Origin: Flavobacterium amniphilum
Lineage (GTDB): Bacteria; Bacteroidota; Bacteroidia; Flavobacteriales; Flavobacteriaceae
Assembly: GCF_023634845.1 (NCBI RefSeq)
Contig: NZ_JAMLJL010000001.1
Coordinates: 124,001 to 188,000 of the forward strand
Reading direction: 5' to 3'
Length of the DNA: 64,000 bases
The position numbers and the translations under genes were made by a program. The notes below the pieces were generated by a model, which searched no databases, was not told where the DNA came from, and worked only from the letters and a program-made list of their open reading frames with translations. Below, piece after piece: positions 8,048 through 18,032 of this stretch (the first letter of the stretch is position 1; each line of letters begins with the position of its first letter).

Positions 8048-11026
8048 TTATTGTTCAGTATAAAAATCATTCGAATTGAAGTCGGATGCTTTAAAATCCC
8101 CAATCACCTTGACGATTATCGTTTGGGTATTGGCACACACTTCGCCTAATTGTTTAATCGTAACCGTAAATTGTTTGTCTGCATCATCAAAGGCGAATGA
8201 ATGCGAAATTGTACCGGCATGGGTTATAACATCGGCAGTGTTATCCCCGAAGTCAAACTCATAATCGTGTGTATCGCCGGCAACTGCATTTGTGAAAACA
8301 AATAAATTAGGGCTGCTCGGATTTCTTGTGGCACTCCACTGCAAACCTGTTGGCGCTTTAATTTCAAACTCGGCCGTATTACTTACTTCCCCGTCAACTT
8401 CATATTGAAGCGTATAAATTTTTGGCTGTTGGACCGAAAGATGATTTGGATGTAAGTAAAATTTATCACCGCTCTTCGTCACGGCATCTTTACCGGTTCC
8501 TTTAAATATTCCTTCGGAACTTCCTTTAATGGTTATTTCATATTCATCGGTATCATTCTGACAGAAAACATGGGGATCAAGGGAAATAACCAATGGCTCT
8601 GAAGCTTCAATTTTTACTTCAATCGTGCTGCCCTCCCCGCAGCATACATACGGAAGAAAGAAATCGGCTATAACCGTTTGCTGAAAAGGAATTCCCTGAT
8701 TGGCAGAACCAATTTCATATTCCAGGGCGCCTTTGATATTTTCAAGGATATAACCACTCATTTCGGCAGTATAATGTGCTTCCATGTTGAATTGAGCTAA
8801 TTCCAGAAGGTCATTTTTGATATTATCAGCTTCTGCCTGGCATTTTGTAGCAGCTGTTTGTCCCGGTTTTTTCTTCAACTGGGATTTATAATCGGTGAAT
8901 TTGACACTATTGGCCAAATCATCTTTGACACTTTGGTCGATTGCGATATTGTCTTTATACGCTTTAACCGCATTCAGAAGATTGGTATAAACCGGAAGTG
9001 GTGCAGCCGCTTTAAAAATAGTCGTATCCACGTAAACCACCACGAATGTTCCGCCTTTGGTTACGCCGCCTTTATGCTCCAATCCCGGATGTTTTTTAAG
9101 GAAAGTAGTAAAGAATAAATCTTTGTACAGCTTTTGCCATCTCAGATTTGCTTCTTCATAAATCACGGTAAACGGATCTTCTAAAAATAATTCGTTGATA
9201 TCATCCATACGGTCGATAAGGTCTTCCGCAAGTGTTGACAATTCCGGATTGAACAACTGAATACACCAGCGGTGGAAAAGAAATACCAGATTTAACTGTT
9301 TGAAGATTTCGTAGAATGACTTATAATTTGGTAAAAACTGTTTTAAGTCGTTTGTCAGCAGGTTTTTCAGTTGCGTCAGAATATTTTTAAAATTATCGAT
9401 ATTCTGTTTGGTCATGATATTATTCTGCTCGAGCACATTTCTTCTCTGGTCCATCCATTTGATGACAAATTCGGTGATGTTATAAACTCTTTTACGTGCT
9501 AAATCATAATCGGTTTCCAAATCATCCCAACGGCCGTTGAATTTCATGATATCAACATCCTTATTGATAAAGTCAACTGCATTGAGCGCTGTTATTTTAA
9601 ACGGCAGATTGTAACTGTCACGGATTAAGTTCAGGTCTTTGAGCGCCTTTTTATACTCCATGCCGATGTGGCCTTCCACCCTGAAGAAATTATACGGTTC
9701 GATATCGTACAAAAGCGGTTTTGTCACTTCTGTTTTAGTAGTATAATTAGGCAGTTCCGAGTAATAAGATAAAATCGTATCGTTTTGTTTTTTCAGCGTT
9801 AGTTCCGGATTCCATTTTTTATTCAGTTCCAGAATCTGGTCATAATAAAACGGAATGGCTTTTTCGGATAAAGCAACATTTCCGTAAGCGGAAGGTGTCA
9901 CTTTTATTTTAATCCCTTTTTCGATATCGAAAGTTGTAACCAGTAATGCCAGTTTTTCAAAAAGCATGATTAACTTTTTGAGTTGGGCATCTTCCTTCTG
10001 TTTTTCGTTCAGCGTAGCAAAAAAAGGCGTCCGGTAAACCATACTTTCGGGCGTATCACCACCTAAAATAACGTGGAACGGAAACAGATTTTCGTCAACA
10101 CAACACAAAGCAGGATTAATTTTCCTGAACGTCACGATTTCATTGTATGCGGATACGATATCAGAAATCCAGTCCCATAAATACTGAACCGAAACACTTG
10201 ATTTGTACACATTAACCGAATTCTGCAGGGTTGGTTTGCTATTCCCTAAAACAACCGTACTGGCAGGCAGGCTGCTCTGATGTGCGTCATAAATCGTTTT
10301 TATGGCATTTGAAACTTCTGTAAGATAGGCATCAGTATACACTTTATTGAATCCATCCAAAACCTGTGTAGCGGTAACCGTATTTTTAAACGGAACATTA
10401 TATCTTGGAAAACTTAAATTCTTATACCATTCCGTTAGCGGGTATTCGGCCACTAATTCATCTGTGAAAGCGTTCACCGGAATTACCAGAGGACGTAAAT
10501 TGAACTCCATCCTTTTCCCTTTATCATCACAGTTTGTGGTCACACAATTTTTCTGGTCGATTAGTGTAACTTCCAGAAGCATCATGATTACTTTATCATC
10601 AAAAAAGTCATTAGGAATATTTTTCTTTCCTACTACAGGCGAGTTTGAAGGAAGCAATTCCAAACAGCTTTTGATAGGAGCGTATTTAGCAGAATATTTG
10701 AAAATATTTTCAAGATAAGGTTCTCTTGTGTAATCAGGTTGTAAAAACTGGTCTGACAAGTCATAATCCTGATAATGCGTTAACAACTGTTCCTTCCAGT
10801 TAATCTGGAATCCTAGTGAAGTTACTGCCGTTCCGCACGTTATTTTGACGCTGTTCTGATTTGGAAAAATTAAATCCAAACCACAGACAATACCTATTCC
10901 GGTCAGGTTTTTTCTTGTAATACGGTCCTGTTCCTCAAGATGGCTTACCGCCATGTTCAATTCCTTTTGGCTTAAAACCTGATCGGCTTCAAAAACGGGA
11001 TAAGTAAAAGTGTTATATGCTTCCAT
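8048..11026 (-). CDS. Large eCIS structural protein with C-terminal Ig/PKD-like domains (putative fibre or baseplate appendage)
   Basis: This 992-residue protein opens with MEAYNTFTYPVFEADQVLSQ and a Gly-rich strand region (LTGIGIVCGLDLIF). It continues with about 600 residues of mixed, largely helical sequence. From about residue 790 it becomes beta-rich: one Ig-like segment (VISLDPHVFCQNDTDEYEIT) and then a PKD-like domain with YEFDFGDN and SHSFAFDD near residues 930-955. PKD domains commonly mediate extracellular binding. It takes the operon place where Afp has its fibre (Afp13), between the Afp12-like wedge and the tape measure, but no adenovirus-type fibre repeat is seen. Receptor binding is an inference. 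Confidence 0.85.
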   Translation of the reverse strand: MEAYNTFTYPVFEADQVLSQKELNMAVSHLEEQDRITRKNLTGIGIVCGLDLIFPNQNSVKITCGTAVTSLGFQINWKEQLLTHYQDYDLSDQFLQPDYTREPYLENIFKYSAKYAPIKSCLELLPSNSPVVGKKNIPNDFFDDKVIMMLLEVTLIDQKNCVTTNCDDKGKRMEFNLRPLVIPVNAFTDELVAEYPLTEWYKNLSFPRYNVPFKNTVTATQVLDGFNKVYTDAYLTEVSNAIKTIYDAHQSSLPASTVVLGNSKPTLQNSVNVYKSSVSVQYLWDWISDIVSAYNEIVTFRKINPALCCVDENLFPFHVILGGDTPESMVYRTPFFATLNEKQKEDAQLKKLIMLFEKLALLVTTFDIEKGIKIKVTPSAYGNVALSEKAIPFYYDQILELNKKWNPELTLKKQNDTILSYYSELPNYTTKTEVTKPLLYDIEPYNFFRVEGHIGMEYKKALKDLNLIRDSYNLPFKITALNAVDFINKDVDIMKFNGRWDDLETDYDLARKRVYNITEFVIKWMDQRRNVLEQNNIMTKQNIDNFKNILTQLKNLLTNDLKQFLPNYKSFYEIFKQLNLVFLFHRWCIQLFNPELSTLAEDLIDRMDDINELFLEDPFTVIYEEANLRWQKLYKDLFFTTFLKKHPGLEHKGGVTKGGTFVVVYVDTTIFKAAAPLPVYTNLLNAVKAYKDNIAIDQSVKDDLANSVKFTDYKSQLKKKPGQTAATKCQAEADNIKNDLLELAQFNMEAHYTAEMSGYILENIKGALEYEIGSANQGIPFQQTVIADFFLPYVCCGEGSTIEVKIEASEPLVISLDPHVFCQNDTDEYEITIKGSSEGIFKGTGKDAVTKSGDKFYLHPNHLSVQQPKIYTLQYEVDGEVSNTAEFEIKAPTGLQWSATRNPSSPNLFVFTNAVAGDTHDYEFDFGDNTADVITHAGTISHSFAFDDADKQFTVTIKQLGEVCANTQTIIVKVIGDFKASDFNSNDFYTEQ

Positions 11027-11035
11027 ATTATTTTT

Positions 11036-14000
11036 TTATAAAGTTCCTAATGATGTACTTCCCAAGATGATTGGGTTTTTAGTTTCACTGATTTGACAAT
11101 CGTATAAGTTACCTTCCGGATAAATTGTATTGAGCTCTTTTAAGGCGACAACCAATTCATGCAGCGAGTTTTTATATTTTAGCTGATCGCTGTTTGTGAG
11201 TGTGTTTTCACAATATTTCAATCGGTAATGACGGTAATCCTCCAGCCATTTCTTGTAGGTTTTCTGAAATCCAAGCATGTCACTTGCATTTACCCAGCAT
11301 ATTTTCAGTAAAGCGTGAGCAGGCGCTTCCTGACGGAATACTTTTTCGGCATATTTTCTGAAAATTAAACTCTTGAAGCGTGATAAATAACCCGGCAACA
11401 CAATGGTAGCTTTAAACGAATATGGATCATTACTGGCTTCATCATCACAATCATCATTCAGACAAACCGTAAGCAAATCGTCATCCGAAAAATTCGAATT
11501 GTTAAACGGTCGCAATAAAATATGCTCCAAACAATAAAAGTTTTCATAGTAGAGATTGAGCTTTTTTATCAGGTATTCCAAATAGTCATAAGCCTCTTCC
11601 GGTGTATCAAATTTCTTTTCAAAACGGGCTACTTTTAAAGTATCGTTCATCAGATACAAGTAAAATTTACCGGCATAACTATCAATTTTGTAAAGGTTCT
11701 GATCCAGAAAGTGCAATTGGGCCCACTCCCATTTTGCTGCCAGATCTACACCCGGTGAGACAATTTTGAACAAATAATCTTCTAAAGTTGTCTCCACGGT
11801 CCATTGCGTTTGCGGACCTTCTTCGGTCACGATATCCCGCAACGGAATTTCATCTATACCCAGAAGACGGGCAACCCTTCTTTCATAACCGCCCCTATGA
11901 TCAGAATTCCAGAAAGTATTAAATTCCAATGCGCCGGTCGTACCATTCAAACCTGCATTCAGATAGTCTATTCCGAGTCCGCGGTTGCTGCTGATATCAG
12001 CATAGTCGCTGATAAAACGTTGTTTGTCTTCGATTAAATCGACATTATCAAAAGCAAGCGAACCCATTCCGGAAGTATCCTGCGTAACCTGATACATCAT
12101 AAACACGTAATCATTGAAACTTTCTGAAAAACGGGCGATAAGATGATCTAAAGCCCTGTTCCTGCGATCGTAAAAAGTAGTTTTGGATTCATACAACGAA
12201 ACTTCATCATTGATAAATTCTCCTTTTAACAAAGCATCTTTTAATGCATTGGTAAATAACGATTTCGAATAAAACTCATCTCCTGTCCAGTCATTTTTTT
12301 CCAGGAAAGTTGGAAAATAAGTTCGATCCAGTGTATTTGTGTCCAAAAGATCTTTCGCATTATAGAGTTGACTAAAAAAATCGGCCAAAAGCTGTTCATA
12401 AAAATACAGGTAACCTTTTAACTGTTTAGCCTGTGCTTTACGTAATGTCGTATCTTTTTCGGAAATGATATTTTTACCCAAACCATAAGTTGCCGGAAAT
12501 TCATCCTGGATACTCTGGTATTTTTTAAGTTCAAAATAATCCCCGTTTTCGATTGTAAAATCATTTTGCGTATTTTTCAATTTCTTCTGCTGGAACTGTG
12601 CTTTGTATAAGATTACTTTCTGTTCAACCAGCATTTGTTGGTTCTCAGAAAGAAGAAAAGGAATATTTTTCTGGAATAATAAAAGTTTGGATTGTGCGAT
12701 ACTGAATACCGGTTTTACTTCTCCCGAAAGTTCCAGTACCCAACTTTTATTCATAGCTCCCGTAATGGGTTTCCCTAAATTATTATAAGCCGTCATCAAT
12801 AGGTTTTTCACCGAATGAACACCTTCCACTTCCATTAGGATTGCGATAATATCTGAAGCATGGATTTCTTTTGCCAATGTTGCTTTTTCTACTTCTTCAT
12901 CTTTTAAGAATCCGTGAACAAGCCTTGGTCCGAGAAAAATATCTTCCGAATGCCAACCTTCGTTTACCAGTTGCATCAAGGTATAGAAGTTGATTTTCGG
13001 ACTGATCACATTGTCAATCGCAATTTGGACACGGGTCATTACCTCAACCGGATCGGCTCCCGGTTCCAGTTCAATATCGGCACAAACAGCAATGTTTACT
13101 TTTTCAATGACTTCCGTACACAAAAAATCTTCGGTCAGATTTCTATTTTGTTGCAGTTTAAGCGCAATTGTCGAGAAAATTTTCTGGATTTTATTCTTCT
13201 TCTGTTCAAAAAGGGAAATCACTTCACAAACAGGAGCTTCGGTACTGAAATGCTGTACGATTAAATCAGCTTCTGCCGGATCTTCAGGGAAAATCCTGAA
13301 ATGCAGTGAATCAGTCGGTTTTGTATACCGGTTCACAATCAGCATCACAATATCCTGAACCTTCTTCACGCTGTCGATTGTAATTTTAGAAGGTTTGTTC
13401 ATCTTTTTGAACAACTGTGAACCAGGATGGTTCCAATCTGTAAACTGCGGGATAATTTTAAAGTTCACCCAACGGTTATCTTTCCAGAAAGCATACTCCA
13501 AAAGTAAGGTATTCAAATCGCCCAGGATAGGATCTTCATCCAGTTCAATTTTAACTTTTCCTAAACCGCGTAAAGCTAATTTCGGAAGGATATTATTTTT
13601 TTTATCTTTATTTTTCAGACTTAATTTATCCTCCAGTTTATTGATATATAAGTTCGCTTCGGCATCATTTGGTAAATAATACCCATAAGCATCTTTCTCT
13701 TTTTTAACCGCCAGCAACCAAGCGTTTGAAACTCCTTCGATGTCTATCAGCATCTTGCGGTAATCCATGACTGTTAGTGGTGCATTGGTAAAAATAGTGG
13801 CTGGGGAAAAGAAAGTTTTATTACTGATTAAACCGTCTTTATTGGTCAGGATATCCTTGATGTCGAAATCGGCACGGTAGCCTAATTCGGTTATGGCATA
13901 GCATAAAACATCCAATATAGTTATCCCTGGATCATGCGGATTATAATCAGTCCAAAACTGTTGTCCCAACTGCTCAATATACTGCATACCTGCCTTGTAC

Positions 14001-14065
14001 AGGTATTGAAAATCCTGTGACGGGAGTAGCTGTCTGTCTTTTGATATGTAAAATTCTGTTTGCAT
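11036..14065 (-). CDS. eCIS baseplate wedge protein (Afp12/Pvc12-like)
   Basis: This 1009-residue protein begins with MQTEFYISKDRQLLPSQDF and has the family-typical segment WTDYNPHDPGITILDVLCYA (residues 39-58), which precedes a Tyr/Arg-rich strand. It also contains YDRRNRALDHLIARFSESF in the second half and a C-terminal region rich in Lys and Tyr. Afp12/Pvc12 pairs with Afp11/Pvc11 to form the wedge ring that triggers sheath contraction. The gene starts 10 bp after the baseplate-J-like gene. It is similar in length to other eCIS Afp12 proteins. Identity is high-confidence from motif and position. Confidence 0.88.
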   Translation of the reverse strand: MQTEFYISKDRQLLPSQDFQYLYKAGMQYIEQLGQQFWTDYNPHDPGITILDVLCYAITELGYRADFDIKDILTNKDGLISNKTFFSPATIFTNAPLTVMDYRKMLIDIEGVSNAWLLAVKKEKDAYGYYLPNDAEANLYINKLEDKLSLKNKDKKNNILPKLALRGLGKVKIELDEDPILGDLNTLLLEYAFWKDNRWVNFKIIPQFTDWNHPGSQLFKKMNKPSKITIDSVKKVQDIVMLIVNRYTKPTDSLHFRIFPEDPAEADLIVQHFSTEAPVCEVISLFEQKKNKIQKIFSTIALKLQQNRNLTEDFLCTEVIEKVNIAVCADIELEPGADPVEVMTRVQIAIDNVISPKINFYTLMQLVNEGWHSEDIFLGPRLVHGFLKDEEVEKATLAKEIHASDIIAILMEVEGVHSVKNLLMTAYNNLGKPITGAMNKSWVLELSGEVKPVFSIAQSKLLLFQKNIPFLLSENQQMLVEQKVILYKAQFQQKKLKNTQNDFTIENGDYFELKKYQSIQDEFPATYGLGKNIISEKDTTLRKAQAKQLKGYLYFYEQLLADFFSQLYNAKDLLDTNTLDRTYFPTFLEKNDWTGDEFYSKSLFTNALKDALLKGEFINDEVSLYESKTTFYDRRNRALDHLIARFSESFNDYVFMMYQVTQDTSGMGSLAFDNVDLIEDKQRFISDYADISSNRGLGIDYLNAGLNGTTGALEFNTFWNSDHRGGYERRVARLLGIDEIPLRDIVTEEGPQTQWTVETTLEDYLFKIVSPGVDLAAKWEWAQLHFLDQNLYKIDSYAGKFYLYLMNDTLKVARFEKKFDTPEEAYDYLEYLIKKLNLYYENFYCLEHILLRPFNNSNFSDDDLLTVCLNDDCDDEASNDPYSFKATIVLPGYLSRFKSLIFRKYAEKVFRQEAPAHALLKICWVNASDMLGFQKTYKKWLEDYRHYRLKYCENTLTNSDQLKYKNSLHELVVALKELNTIYPEGNLYDCQISETKNPIILGSTSLGTL

Positions 14066-14075
14066 GGCCTGTCTT

Positions 14076-17000
14076 TTAAATTTCCTTTATCTGATGTGTT
14101 TCGGTTGGTACAAAAAGTGTAAAATCGGTTTGTGGTGTTATCTTATTCAGATTTTGGATCGGGCTTCCCTTAATTTTGTAGTTTTCATCCAAAAGATATT
14201 GATCAACCTTAAAATCGGTTATATAATCTACATAAGGCTGGTTGTCCAATAATTGAATGACAGATGAGAACTCAATACTTCCTGCAAAGCTGACTTCAGC
14301 AGTATCATAAGCCCACGGACTCAGGTATTGGTTAAGAGTCGTCATGAGTTGCTGAATATATAATCGGGTATCCATGCCTTCCTGTACGTGGAATTTTACT
14401 TTAAAATTAACCTTAACCATTTCCGGTTTTGGAGGCTTCACATTAATGCGGGCATGCGGTGAATTGACTTGCATCAGAAACTCCTTAATCGCCAACATCT
14501 TTGAAAGACTTAACAAAGGTTTCCAGTTAATATTTTCTGAAGGAGATGATTTAGCTATCGGAATTAACGTCACATAACCGGCTGCCACATTTGAAATCTT
14601 TGTATCGTAACGGTAATGATTGAGCGCTTTTACACGGTATACTTCCGGAAATTCCTGCAATATGATCCGTTCATAATCCCATGTTGTTATGGCTCTTTTT
14701 TTATGGCGCAAACGCTCGCTTGTACGTGTGTATAAAGAATTGTCCAATTCTCTGAGCCTTCCTCCGAAAGAGGCATATGGCTGTTGGATTTTTTTAATTC
14801 CGTCGATTGATGAATATAACTTACTGATGGTTTCCTTTGGTGTCACTTCCAGGAATTCAGTTCCGATATTGTCATAATCAGTCAGTACCGCTTTCAATGC
14901 CTGCACATGTATACCCATCCATTTACAAACTGCCTGGATATTGGAAACGGAAATACGTATCCAAAATAAATCAGCTTTCAGTATAGTATTCTTTGATGCT
15001 TCAAATTCGGGAATACTCACGGCAACCAAACCTGATTGTGTAAGTGATCTTGTTTCGTCACCAATGGCATTCGGTTCAAATTCGGTCCACGTATTTTTGG
15101 TTAGATAATGCCATGAAATGGAAGCTGGTTGTAATTGCGGATTTGCCGTCCCTTCTTCCAATTGGAGTAAGAATGTAAGTCCGTCCTGTGGTTGCACTTT
15201 ATCAAATCCCAGATAAATATATCCCTGTTGTGATGCAAATGCTGAAAAACTGATGGCTCCTTTTATTTTTTGGGCATAGCCGAAAGGCAGAATGTGGTAC
15301 AATTCCACTTTATTATGCTGACCATCGGCCTTTGCAGCCAGATTGATGGTTTCTTCCACCGAATAATTGAACACAAATTCTTTAATCCTTGGTTTGTAAG
15401 GAAAAGGTTCGTCATGCTCTTTATCGGCACTGGCTTTTATATATTGCTGGATGTATTTTTCTCCCTCATAATCTTTATAATCAAGTTCGATCCTGAATTT
15501 GCCGTTAGAAACAATTTCATCTGTTATGATTTCATCAAAATGGAGATCTTTCAATGGATAAGCATTTGTGATACTGCTTAGTTTATCCTGGGTTACAATC
15601 CACTTTCCGTCGTCCAGATTGAAAATATTCACCTTGTCGAAAATCCAGTCTTTCTTTTTTTCACGTGTTTGCCCTCTGCCTATTCTTATTACTTTATCGG
15701 TTTTAATCTGGATTGAAGCTGATGCTTTTCCTTTCATGAAAAATTCATTGGATGCCAATATAATTCCGTTATCGTTTTTCGGGAATTCCCCGAAAGGATA
15801 GAATGGTTTTTCAACATCAATACCTCCGAAATCAGATTCCAGTACAAAAGATTTAAATTGGTTCACATTTATCCTGATTGCTATCGTTTTAACCGAAGCG
15901 ATGATGGATTTGTTTTTAGGGATAATCTTTAAAACCGGATAATCCGTATTCAGTAAAATTTCAGGATGTAGCTTGGCATTGTAAGGTATAATAGCCTTTT
16001 CCGTTGCCGGGATGATTAATTGTATATGGGTTTTGCTTTGATTTTTGGGATCTTTAACATCCTTCTTTTCCGTTACCTGAATCAGTTTTTTCTCTCCGGT
16101 AAGGTAAAATTCAAAATCAGCCGCATTGTGATTCTTGTCGTTGAAACGAAGCGTTATGATACGCTCACCGCTTTGCAGGAAAAGAATGGGACTGGCGATA
16201 AACAAACCTTCCTTGAATTCTTCTTTTTTGGTAGTAAAACAATCGAAACTTTTCCCTTTCCCGTTTACTTTCAATAAATCCTGAACGCTGTAAAAAGAAT
16301 CCGTTTCCCTATGATAGCTGCAAAACGAACTTAATTTTATCCCGTTAACAGTCTGATCAGCAGTTGAAGCATAAAATTTCTTTTGTCCGATGCTGTTTTT
16401 ACCGGCCAGAAAAATAGTGTTTTTAGGTACTAAAAAAGGCTTGGTGTTGAATGGTTCCAATACAAGATGCACATAATCCGGTGAAGCCGATTGGTTTTCG
16501 GTATGCAAAACATCCTTGTAATAAAAGTCCAAATGTCTTTTTGTAAACTCATTAAAATGGTTTGCAGCCACTTTCATCAGTTTAATAAAAGCGAGAAAGA
16601 GTGCGTAATGCGGTGTATGCTTCGTATAACTGTTTAATTGAAAAGTAATTGCATTTGCCGAAAATCTTTTCCATGAAAGCAACAGTCCGAACAATTGCTG
16701 CATACTTTTGACAAAAACATAGTTTTGAAGTAAAGCAGGAATATCGTTAGAAGCTGTAATCAAATCCAGAACCGTTGTGAACTGATTTTTGATTGCGTAA
16801 GAAGATGAAATCAGATTTTCCTTTTCCGGAATTTCGCTATCCAATGTTTCCGCGCTTTTGACTAATTTTTCAAATTCTGTTTCAATATCCTTAAAATACT
16901 CATGAAGCTTCGCCTTTTGGGTTACAGGATTTGCATTGAGCAGTATTTCATTCTTTTTGACTTCGAAGAGACTTTGTTGCATTTCAATATTCCATCCCGC

Positions 17001-17240
17001 GATGTAAATCAATATGGCTGTTGATTCCTTTTTGAAAAAGGCAGACCAATCCCCGTCTGAAATATCAAATTCGTTATAAAAGGACACATACTTGGAGAGA
17101 CGTTGAATAAACAGGATAAAATCTTCTTCTTTTCTTTCGTCGATCAGGAAAAAGTTGGTCTGAAGTGCAGGACGCAGTCTTTCTGTCTGGGTTGTCCCCA
17201 TTCCTTCATGTATGGATAATATTGTGTTGCAGTTTTTCAT
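14076..17240 (-). CDS. eCIS baseplate wedge protein, baseplate-J / gp6-like (Afp11/Pvc11-like)
   Basis: This 1054-residue protein has the order expected of bacterial Afp11 proteins. A long N-terminal half has a segment LVLEPFNTKPFLVPKNTIFL, then a beta-rich middle. A C-terminal part has the motif RLRHKKRAITTWDYERIILQ (near residue 850) followed by FPEVYRVKALNHY, typical of baseplate J-like wedges. It would assemble with the Afp12-like protein downstream. It begins 70 bp after the gp25-like gene, the largest gap within the first half of the operon; I see no promoter or terminator in that gap. Confidence 0.9.
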   Translation of the reverse strand: MKNCNTILSIHEGMGTTQTERLRPALQTNFFLIDERKEEDFILFIQRLSKYVSFYNEFDISDGDWSAFFKKESTAILIYIAGWNIEMQQSLFEVKKNEILLNANPVTQKAKLHEYFKDIETEFEKLVKSAETLDSEIPEKENLISSSYAIKNQFTTVLDLITASNDIPALLQNYVFVKSMQQLFGLLLSWKRFSANAITFQLNSYTKHTPHYALFLAFIKLMKVAANHFNEFTKRHLDFYYKDVLHTENQSASPDYVHLVLEPFNTKPFLVPKNTIFLAGKNSIGQKKFYASTADQTVNGIKLSSFCSYHRETDSFYSVQDLLKVNGKGKSFDCFTTKKEEFKEGLFIASPILFLQSGERIITLRFNDKNHNAADFEFYLTGEKKLIQVTEKKDVKDPKNQSKTHIQLIIPATEKAIIPYNAKLHPEILLNTDYPVLKIIPKNKSIIASVKTIAIRINVNQFKSFVLESDFGGIDVEKPFYPFGEFPKNDNGIILASNEFFMKGKASASIQIKTDKVIRIGRGQTREKKKDWIFDKVNIFNLDDGKWIVTQDKLSSITNAYPLKDLHFDEIITDEIVSNGKFRIELDYKDYEGEKYIQQYIKASADKEHDEPFPYKPRIKEFVFNYSVEETINLAAKADGQHNKVELYHILPFGYAQKIKGAISFSAFASQQGYIYLGFDKVQPQDGLTFLLQLEEGTANPQLQPASISWHYLTKNTWTEFEPNAIGDETRSLTQSGLVAVSIPEFEASKNTILKADLFWIRISVSNIQAVCKWMGIHVQALKAVLTDYDNIGTEFLEVTPKETISKLYSSIDGIKKIQQPYASFGGRLRELDNSLYTRTSERLRHKKRAITTWDYERIILQEFPEVYRVKALNHYRYDTKISNVAAGYVTLIPIAKSSPSENINWKPLLSLSKMLAIKEFLMQVNSPHARINVKPPKPEMVKVNFKVKFHVQEGMDTRLYIQQLMTTLNQYLSPWAYDTAEVSFAGSIEFSSVIQLLDNQPYVDYITDFKVDQYLLDENYKIKGSPIQNLNKITPQTDFTLFVPTETHQIKEI

Positions 17241-17310
17241 TTTCCCTGATTATGGTTTAATCTGTAGAAATTCATAGTTGTTTTAAGGTAATCCGTTTGT
17301 CTCTTATGTA

Positions 17311-17727
17311 TTAAGGAGATTTTACGAATGTTCCTTCTTCCATGTAATATGGGAATACAAAATTCTTTCTCGAATTTGTTGTCCTGATTCTATATATAAT
17401 TTCGATTTTAACGACACCGTTATTGACATTTTCTGTATGGAATTCAACATCCATTAAATCAATCCTTGGTTCATAGTGAAGGATGGCATTTTGAATGATT
17501 CCTTTCATTTTCGTCAATAATGTGACTGTAATATTTTCATACAGCATGGCACTCAGGTCACACCCGTAGTCAGACCGCATCACACGTTCTTTTAACTGGG
17601 TGGAAAGAAGTATGTGCAGGCTCTGGAAAATATCTTCTTCATCTGAAACAGTTTCCACCCCACCTTTCAGGTTATTGAAAGTGGGCGGGAATCCCCAACC
17701 TGTTCCTAAAAATGATTTATCTTTCAT
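17311..17727 (-). CDS. eCIS baseplate protein, gp25-like (Afp9/Pvc9-like)
   Basis: This 138-residue protein, read from ATG 17727 (MKDKSFLGTGWGFPPTF), matches the T4 gp25 lysozyme-like wedge family. It has GTGWGFPPTF at the N-terminus, then the conserved helix IFQSLHILLSTQLKERVMR, YGCDLSAMLYE, and a C-terminal strand IEIIYRIRTTNSRKNFVFP. A longer frame opens at 17790, but that would overlap the PAAR stop codon and lose the family's usual start, so the downstream ATG is preferred. gp25 forms part of the inner baseplate and seeds the sheath. In Afp the gp25 gene precedes PAAR; here the order is reversed. Confidence 0.92.
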   Translation of the reverse strand: MKDKSFLGTGWGFPPTFNNLKGGVETVSDEEDIFQSLHILLSTQLKERVMRSDYGCDLSAMLYENITVTLLTKMKGIIQNAILHYEPRIDLMDVEFHTENVNNGVVKIEIIYRIRTTNSRKNFVFPYYMEEGTFVKSP

Positions 17728-17740
17728 AGTTTTTGTTTTT

Positions 17741-18031
17741 TTATCCTCCAATGATAACCGTTGGACAACCTGCAACCACGACACCTCCATGCGTTGTGGA
17801 ATCCCCCATTCTTACAGCGGGTTTTCCGCCAATCATGACAGTTGATGATCCGGCTACCAAAGAATCTGTTGGTCCGGTACATACACAACTGTCTCCCACC
17901 ACTGATGCGAAAACACCACCAATTAATACCGTTGTATTTCCTCCCGGTAATAAAGGGCCTCCCACATGTGGTACGGTTCCGTTTACCATCGGACATGTAT
18001 GCATATCTGTTGCTCTGGCTGCTGCTCCCAT
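17741..18031 (-). CDS. PAAR-repeat spike-tip protein (Afp10/Pvc10-like)
   Basis: This 96-residue protein is made of PAAR-type repeats with Gly-rich strands: MGAAARATDMHTCPMVNG, then VLIGGVFASVVGD, VMIGGKPAVRMGD and CPTVIIGG. His and Cys residues (HTCP near residue 11, TTHGG, AGCP) are the expected zinc ligands at the cone tip. PAAR proteins sharpen the VgrG spike. The start lies 1 bp after the VgrG stop, and the gp25 start is 13 bp downstream. The length is normal for a stand-alone PAAR with no extra effector domain. Confidence 0.93.
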   Translation of the reverse strand: MGAAARATDMHTCPMVNGTVPHVGGPLLPGGNTTVLIGGVFASVVGDSCVCTGPTDSLVAGSSTVMIGGKPAVRMGDSTTHGGVVVAGCPTVIIGG

Positions 18032-18032
18032 T

